Of a DNA stretch of 19,179 nt, positions 15,290 through 19,179 are shown one piece after another. Made by a program: the position numbers and the translations under genes. Numbering within the stretch: position 1 is the first letter of the stretch; every line of letters starts with the position of its first letter. This DNA comes from Methylococcaceae bacterium (GTDB taxonomy: Bacteria; Pseudomonadota; Gammaproteobacteria; Methylococcales; Methylomonadaceae): positions 1-19,179 of the forward strand of contig JAUXDP010000021.1 in assembly GCA_030618325.1 (NCBI GenBank). The letters run 5' to 3'. The notes under the pieces were generated by a model that was not told the DNA's origin, made no database searches, and saw nothing but the letters and a program-made list of their open reading frames with translations.

Positions 15290-16561
15290 ATGCATTTTAA
15301 AGCATTGAAGGATTGGTTGCGTTGGCAGGAAAGCCTGCATCCAAAAGCTATTGATTTAGGTCTGGAAAGGGTTGCACAGGTTTATAAGGCATTAAATCCG
15401 GAACAACTAAAACCTGCAACAATTATAGTGGCGGGGACAAATGGTAAAGGCTCTTGTATTGCATTCCTGGAAGCGATTTACACCGCAGCAGGTTATCGTG
15501 TCGGTTCTTATACTTCACCACATATCTTAAAATATAACGAAAGAATAAAAATTACTGGAGAACCAGTAACGGATGAAGCTATTTGTAAATCTTTTAGCCG
15601 AATTGAGGCAGTAAGAGGGGATACCTCATTAAGCTATTTTGAGTTTGGTACACTCGCAGCCCTGGATATTTTTTGGCGCTCTAATTTGGATATTCAACTG
15701 TTGGAGGTGGGGCTTGGGGGCCGGCTTGATGCCGTCAATATCATTGATGCGGATGTTGCAATTGTTTCAACGATTTGTATAGATCATGCTGACTGGTTAG
15801 GTGAAACCAGAGCAGCTATAGGCAAAGAAAAAGCGGGAATATTTCGAGCTGGAATCCCCGCGGTTATTGGTGACCCGGAACCACCCGATTCTTTATTGGC
15901 AAGTGCTGTTGAGAAACAGGCTATAATTTACGCTTTTGGTCAGGCATTCAATTATAGTAAAACTAGTACAGGCTGGGAGTGGCACGAAAATTCACAAATA
16001 AAACTCAGCAATTTGCCTGAGCCCATGTTGAAAGGTGAACAACAGTACAGAAATGCCTCAACAGCTATAATGTCTGTCATGCTGATGCAGAATAAATTGC
16101 CAGTATCCGCAGAGGCCTTTAACAAGGGATTGTTGAGTGCTCATTTAACCGGACGTTTTCAGTTAATAAACGATAAAATTCCAGTGCTACTAGATGTTGC
16201 TCATAATCCTCAGGCTGTACGAATGTTGGTGGCTAGTTTAGAGCAGAATTTTCCTAATAAAAGAATTCATGCTATTTTCGCGATGATGAGGGGTAAGGAC
16301 ATAAGAGGTGTGGTAGAGCTTATGCAGCCTCATGTTGTGGCTTGGTATGTTGCGCCTTTAAAGCATTCGAGAATAGCTGAGGAATCGTGTATGAAGACTG
16401 TTTTTCAGGAAGAAGATATTGCTAATGTGAGCTTTGGTTTTGTGGATTTTGATGAGGCATTTTCTGCAGCTCAAGCTAATGCAGAGCAGGATGATTTAAT
16501 ATTAATATTTGGCTCTTTTTTTTTAGTGTCAGCCTATTTGGCCAAAAGAAATGAAGATTAG
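15290..16561 (+). CDS. folC: Bifunctional dihydrofolate synthase / folylpolyglutamate synthase FolC
   Basis: A 423-residue ATP-dependent ligase that joins glutamate to dihydropteroate and extends the polyglutamate tail of folates. The P-loop is GTNGKGS at 49-55. Other Mur-ligase-like blocks are LEVGLGGRLDAVN (~141-153), the DHADWLG loop, GKEKAGIFR (its Lys is the likely carbamylated one) and LDVAHNPQA in the C-terminal domain. The N-terminus WLRWQESLHPKAIDLGLERV is typical. Length is normal (E. coli 422). The stop codon TAG lies across the left junction of a MITE-like element: T and A belong to the target duplication and G is the first base of the element. The reading frame is unharmed. Confidence 0.97.
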   Translation: MHFKALKDWLRWQESLHPKAIDLGLERVAQVYKALNPEQLKPATIIVAGTNGKGSCIAFLEAIYTAAGYRVGSYTSPHILKYNERIKITGEPVTDEAICKSFSRIEAVRGDTSLSYFEFGTLAALDIFWRSNLDIQLLEVGLGGRLDAVNIIDADVAIVSTICIDHADWLGETRAAIGKEKAGIFRAGIPAVIGDPEPPDSLLASAVEKQAIIYAFGQAFNYSKTSTGWEWHENSQIKLSNLPEPMLKGEQQYRNASTAIMSVMLMQNKLPVSAEAFNKGLLSAHLTGRFQLINDKIPVLLDVAHNPQAVRMLVASLEQNFPNKRIHAIFAMMRGKDIRGVVELMQPHVVAWYVAPLKHSRIAEESCMKTVFQEEDIANVSFGFVDFDEAFSAAQANAEQDDLILIFGSFFLVSAYLAKRNED

Positions 16562-16719
16562 GAGCGAGGATTCAATAATATGCGAAAGTTTGACGCAGGA
16601 TTTTTGTTCGTCTTCAAGGCGTAGCAACAGGCGCATAGCAAGCTACGCAACTGTTGCTACAACGCAGAAGATGGATAAAAAGACAAGTCAAGATTCGTAT
16701 ATTATTGAATCCTCGCTCC
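16561..16719. mobile_element. 159-bp MITE-like hairpin element with TTA target duplication
   Basis: Terminal inverted repeats start GGAGCGAGGATTCAATAATA at 16561 and run to 16586; the right copy is 16694-16719. They match at 25 of 26 positions (16582/16698 differ). TTA flanks both sides (16558-16560 and 16720-16722), as expected of a target duplication. Inside, 16601-16615 can pair with 16667-16681 (with G-U pairs), and 16621-16630 pairs perfectly with 16651-16660, so nearly the whole element can fold as one hairpin. It has no transposase; the open frame through it carries no coding signature. Removing it and one TTA leaves a 32-base folC-dedD gap, a normal operon spacing. The family and the helper transposase are not recognised. 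Confidence 0.82.
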
Positions 16720-16755
16720 TTAGTGTAGGGTTGCTGGTGATTAACGGGGGGTGGT

Positions 16756-17256
16756 ATGGATCATGATTTAAAGCAGAGACTGGTTGGAGTTGTTGTTATT
16801 ACTGCTTTGGCGGCAATTTTTATACCTATGTTATTTGACGATCCTGTTCAGGATCAGGGTAGGCTGATTAATGAATTACAGATTCCTGAACCTCCGGTTG
16901 AGCGTTTTTCAGAAATATCAGAAAAATTACCTGAATCTGCCGATCATGTTTTGGCGTTACCCGAGCCACCCATGTTGCATACGGAACAGCCAACAGACAA
17001 CAGTGGAAATGATACGGGACTGGTGCGTTGGATTATTCAAGTGGGAAGTTTTAGTCAGCGGAAAAATGCGTTGGAGTTACAGAAAAAACTTAGAAAACAA
17101 GGTTTCGCCACATTTTTAGATTCTCTTGGCACTGAAAAAAATGGCAAATTATATCGTCTCAAAGTAGGGCCTGAACTGAATAAGGAACGAGCTGAAGCAA
17201 TAAAATCTCAATTAGAAAAACAGTATCAATTGCAAGCAATTCTAGTGGAAGAATAA
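16756..17256 (+). CDS. dedD: SPOR-domain cell-division protein DedD
   Basis: A 166-residue inner-membrane protein with an N-in, periplasm-out layout: a short cytoplasmic tail, one membrane segment (~10-27, ending IPMLFDD), a Pro-rich periplasmic linker (~30-88) and a C-terminal SPOR domain (~90-166, WIIQVGSFSQRKNA and FLDSLGTEKNGKLYRLKVGP). SPOR domains bind denuded septal peptidoglycan, and DedD helps constriction in E. coli. Somewhat shorter than E. coli DedD (220), mainly in the linker. The N-terminus KQRLVGVVVITALAAI fits the family; a GGGGGG run upstream serves as the ribosome binding site for ATG 16756. The stop overlaps the cvpA start by one base (TAATG). Confidence 0.92.
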   Translation: MDHDLKQRLVGVVVITALAAIFIPMLFDDPVQDQGRLINELQIPEPPVERFSEISEKLPESADHVLALPEPPMLHTEQPTDNSGNDTGLVRWIIQVGSFSQRKNALELQKKLRKQGFATFLDSLGTEKNGKLYRLKVGPELNKERAEAIKSQLEKQYQLQAILVEE

Positions 17257-17744
17257 TGATTTGGATTGATTACGCGATATTGGGGTTGATTTTTATTTCC
17301 CTGGTTATTGGATTGTTCAGAGGTTTGATCAAAGAAGCATTCTCATTATTAACCTGGGTAGTAGCTATTTGGATAGGGTTAAGTTTTAGCCGAGAATTTG
17401 CGGGGTTTCTTGAGCCAGTAATTAGTTACCCTTCAGCCAGAATTGCGGCTTCATTTGCAGTGCTATTTTTTATTACGCTTATTTTGGGCGGTATAATTAG
17501 CTATTTACTAAATGAATTGGTGAAAAAAACCGGTCTAACCGGTACAGATCGGTTCGCTGGAATGCTTTTTGGCATTGCCAGAGGTATGGTCGTAGTAGCT
17601 GTATTAGTCATGTTGGCGGGTCTGACTCCTTTGCCAGAAGATTCCTGGTGGAAAAAATCAGTACTAATTCCGCCTTTTCAAACGCTTGCAGTTTGGCTGC
17701 GTGATAAAGTGCCTTCAGGAATGGCAAGCTATATTAATTATTGA
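17256..17744 (+). CDS. cvpA: CvpA family inner-membrane protein
   Basis: A 162-residue integral membrane protein matching E. coli CvpA in length and position. Four hydrophobic segments are visible (~5-20, 28-48, 62-88 and 105-123). The N-terminal IDYAILGLIFISLVIGLFRGLIKEA and the middle TDRFAGMLFGIARGMVVVAV are typical. CvpA was named for colicin V production and is linked to envelope homeostasis and bile resistance in enterics; its molecular role is unsettled. It is translated from the TAATG overlap with dedD, and purF follows after 170 bases. Confidence 0.94.
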   Translation: MIWIDYAILGLIFISLVIGLFRGLIKEAFSLLTWVVAIWIGLSFSREFAGFLEPVISYPSARIAASFAVLFFITLILGGIISYLLNELVKKTGLTGTDRFAGMLFGIARGMVVVAVLVMLAGLTPLPEDSWWKKSVLIPPFQTLAVWLRDKVPSGMASYINY

Positions 17745-17760
17745 TTCAATTGTTCAGTAT

Positions 17761-17793
17761 AACCAGTGACTGTTCAGATTGTGTCTGGTTTTT
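17761..17793 (+). terminator. Weak terminator-like hairpin after cvpA
   Basis: AACCAG (17761-17766) pairs with CTGGTT (17785-17790), giving a six-pair stem with an 18-base loop and a short T-run (CTGGTTTTTG). The loop is long and the stem AT-rich, so efficiency is doubtful. TGTTCAG also occurs twice here (17751 and 17771). If functional it would partly insulate purF from the upstream cluster. Confidence 0.3.
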
Positions 17794-17914
17794 GTGAGTA
17801 CAAGGAAAAAGCGCGCAGTTTATATGTATAAATGAGCACTTTTGACGCAGTAATCGCGAAAATCAGGCATGAGCTGAATAGTTACTTATTGATAATGTTA
17901 CGGTAGGTGAAAGA

Positions 17915-19179
17915 ATGTGCGGTATTGTAGGCATAGTTGCCCAGCAAAGTGTAAATCAGGATTTGTATGATGCCTTGACGGTTTTACAGCATCGAGGACA
18001 AGATGCTGCAGGAATTGTGACTAGCGAAGGTAGCCGTTTGCATTTACGGAAAGATAACGGCTTGACCCGTGATGTTTTTACCAGCAGTCAGATGATGCGT
18101 CTTAAAGGAAATATGGGTATTGCACATATACGATATCCGACTGCGGGTTGTACAAGCTCAGCGGAAGCCCAGCCTTTTTATGTTAATTCCCCATTTGGTT
18201 TGACGTTGGCACATAATGGCAACTTAACTAATTCTGAACAATTGAAGAAGCAGTTATTCACGGATGATCAACGGCATATCAATACCGATTCTGACTCGGA
18301 AGTGTTGTTGAACGTTTTTGCCCATGAACTGCAGCAATTAAGAAAATTGCGCTTAACGGTCGATGATGTGTTTCAGGCCGTAGCTGCTGTTCATCAACGT
18401 TGCCAAGGTGCTTATGCGGTAGTTGTGATGATCTCAGGTTTTGGTATCTTGGGTTTTAGAGACCCTCATGGTATACGGCCGGTGGTTTTCGGTGAACGGA
18501 AAACTGATTTAGGTTCTGAGTTTATGATTGCTTCTGAAAGCGTGGCTCTCGATGTCTTGGGTTTTGAATTAATCAGAGATATTAAGCCGGGAGAAGCAGT
18601 TTTTATTGAGTCATCTGGTAAATTACATACTCGCCAGTGTGCAGAGAATGCATTCTTGAATCCGTGTATTTTTGAGTATGTCTATTTTGCCAGACCTGAT
18701 TCTATTATGGACAATATTTCAGTCTATAAAGCGCGCTTGCGAATGGGGGAGATGCTGGCAGAAAAAATTCTCAAAATCTGGCCTGATCATGATATTGATG
18801 TGGTGATTCCTATTCCAGACACCAGCAGAACATCTGCTTTACAAATGGCTAATCATTTGGGTGTTAAGTTTCGGGAAGGTTTTATCAAGAATCGATATAT
18901 TGGTAGAACCTTCATTATGCCTGGGCAGCAAATGCGGAAAAAGTCTGTGAAGCAAAAACTTAATGCTATCTCTTTAGAGTTTACGGGTAAAAATGTACTG
19001 TTACTTGATGATTCGGTAGTTCGAGGAACAACTTCCGAGCAGATTATCCAGATGGCTCGTGATGCCGGTGCCAAAAAGGTCTATTTTGCTTCCGCTGCCC
19101 CTCCGGTTAGGTATCCCAATGTTTATGGTATTGACATGCCAGCAGCCCATGAATTAATTGCCCATGACCGCACTGAAGA
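17915..19179 (+). CDS. purF: Amidophosphoribosyltransferase PurF (C-terminus off the right edge)
   Basis: The first ~421 codons of glutamine PRPP amidotransferase, which makes 5-phosphoribosylamine, the committed step of purine synthesis. The frame is open to the window end. The mature N-terminal nucleophile is Cys2 (MCGIVGIVAQ), followed by the class II glutaminase blocks LQHRGQDAAGI and the AHNGN oxyanion segment. The phosphoribosyltransferase PRPP motif is VLLLDDSVVRGTT at ~361-373. About 80 residues should be missing (E. coli 505). ATG 17915 has an AGGTGA upstream with good spacing. Its place after cvpA is as in E. coli. No clear PurR box was seen by eye in the 170-base gap. Confidence 0.97.
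   Translation, partial: MCGIVGIVAQQSVNQDLYDALTVLQHRGQDAAGIVTSEGSRLHLRKDNGLTRDVFTSSQMMRLKGNMGIAHIRYPTAGCTSSAEAQPFYVNSPFGLTLAHNGNLTNSEQLKKQLFTDDQRHINTDSDSEVLLNVFAHELQQLRKLRLTVDDVFQAVAAVHQRCQGAYAVVVMISGFGILGFRDPHGIRPVVFGERKTDLGSEFMIASESVALDVLGFELIRDIKPGEAVFIESSGKLHTRQCAENAFLNPCIFEYVYFARPDSIMDNISVYKARLRMGEMLAEKILKIWPDHDIDVVIPIPDTSRTSALQMANHLGVKFREGFIKNRYIGRTFIMPGQQMRKKSVKQKLNAISLEFTGKNVLLLDDSVVRGTTSEQIIQMARDAGAKKVYFASAAPPVRYPNVYGIDMPAAHELIAHDRTE

Noticed and set aside
16551..16766. A 71-codon plus-strand frame through the folC-dedD gap
   Set aside because: It runs through the MITE-like element, overlaps the folC end and dedD start, has no family resemblance, and its composition follows the inverted repeats.
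1..19179. A new defence, secretion or biosynthetic system
   Set aside because: Every large frame belongs to a known housekeeping or stress family except the small membrane protein at 2357-2968; no cluster of unknown genes is present.

Overview
The window reads as an ordinary chromosomal stretch of a moderately AT-rich gammaproteobacterium. The clearest sign is the gene order accD-folC-dedD-cvpA-purF, a classical gammaproteobacterial cluster, here preceded by trpF-trpB-trpA. The prkA-yeaH-spoVR trio and the chromosomal umuDC pair fit the same class. A methanotroph-type (Methylococcales-like) host is possible from the overall flavour, but nothing in the window proves it. No tRNA, rRNA, CRISPR array or phage module is visible, and no gap between genes exceeds about 225 bases.

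Layout. Bases 1-1169 (minus) hold the N-terminal part of a PAS-GGDEF-EAL signalling protein cut by the left edge. Divergent from it is a zinc-dependent medium-chain dehydrogenase (1369-2331, plus), followed convergently by a membrane protein of unknown function (2357-2968, minus). Bases 3192-7906 (plus) are the prkA-yeaH-spoVR operon, with a GTG start for yeaH and an ATGA overlap into spoVR. umuC and umuD follow on the minus strand; the 3' end of umuC overlaps that of spoVR by 11 bases. An NhaD-type sodium/proton antiporter (9908-11349, plus) is split into two frames at a run of seven Ts.

The right-hand half is all plus strand. trpF-trpB-trpA are tightly packed (1-base gap, then ATGA overlap). 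accD, folC, dedD, cvpA and the first ~420 codons of purF follow. Three of the gaps carry repeat DNA: a four-copy heptanucleotide repeat upstream of trpF, a CACGAAG-type palindromic repeat between trpA and accD, and a 159-bp hairpin-forming MITE-like element between folC and dedD.

How the genes work together. trpFBA makes the last steps of tryptophan. accD supplies the carboxyltransferase beta subunit for malonyl-CoA, folC makes folylpolyglutamates, and purF commits PRPP to purines. dedD and cvpA are envelope proteins usually found in this cluster. prkA-yeaH-spoVR is a stress/starvation module. umuDC encodes translesion polymerase V, with a UmuD that carries an unusual basic N-terminal extension and a 26-bp near-perfect palindrome just upstream.

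I did not find a convincing new multi-gene system. The best leads are the MITE-like insertion exactly at the folC stop codon, the umuD extension plus palindrome, and the homopolymer frameshift in nhaD.
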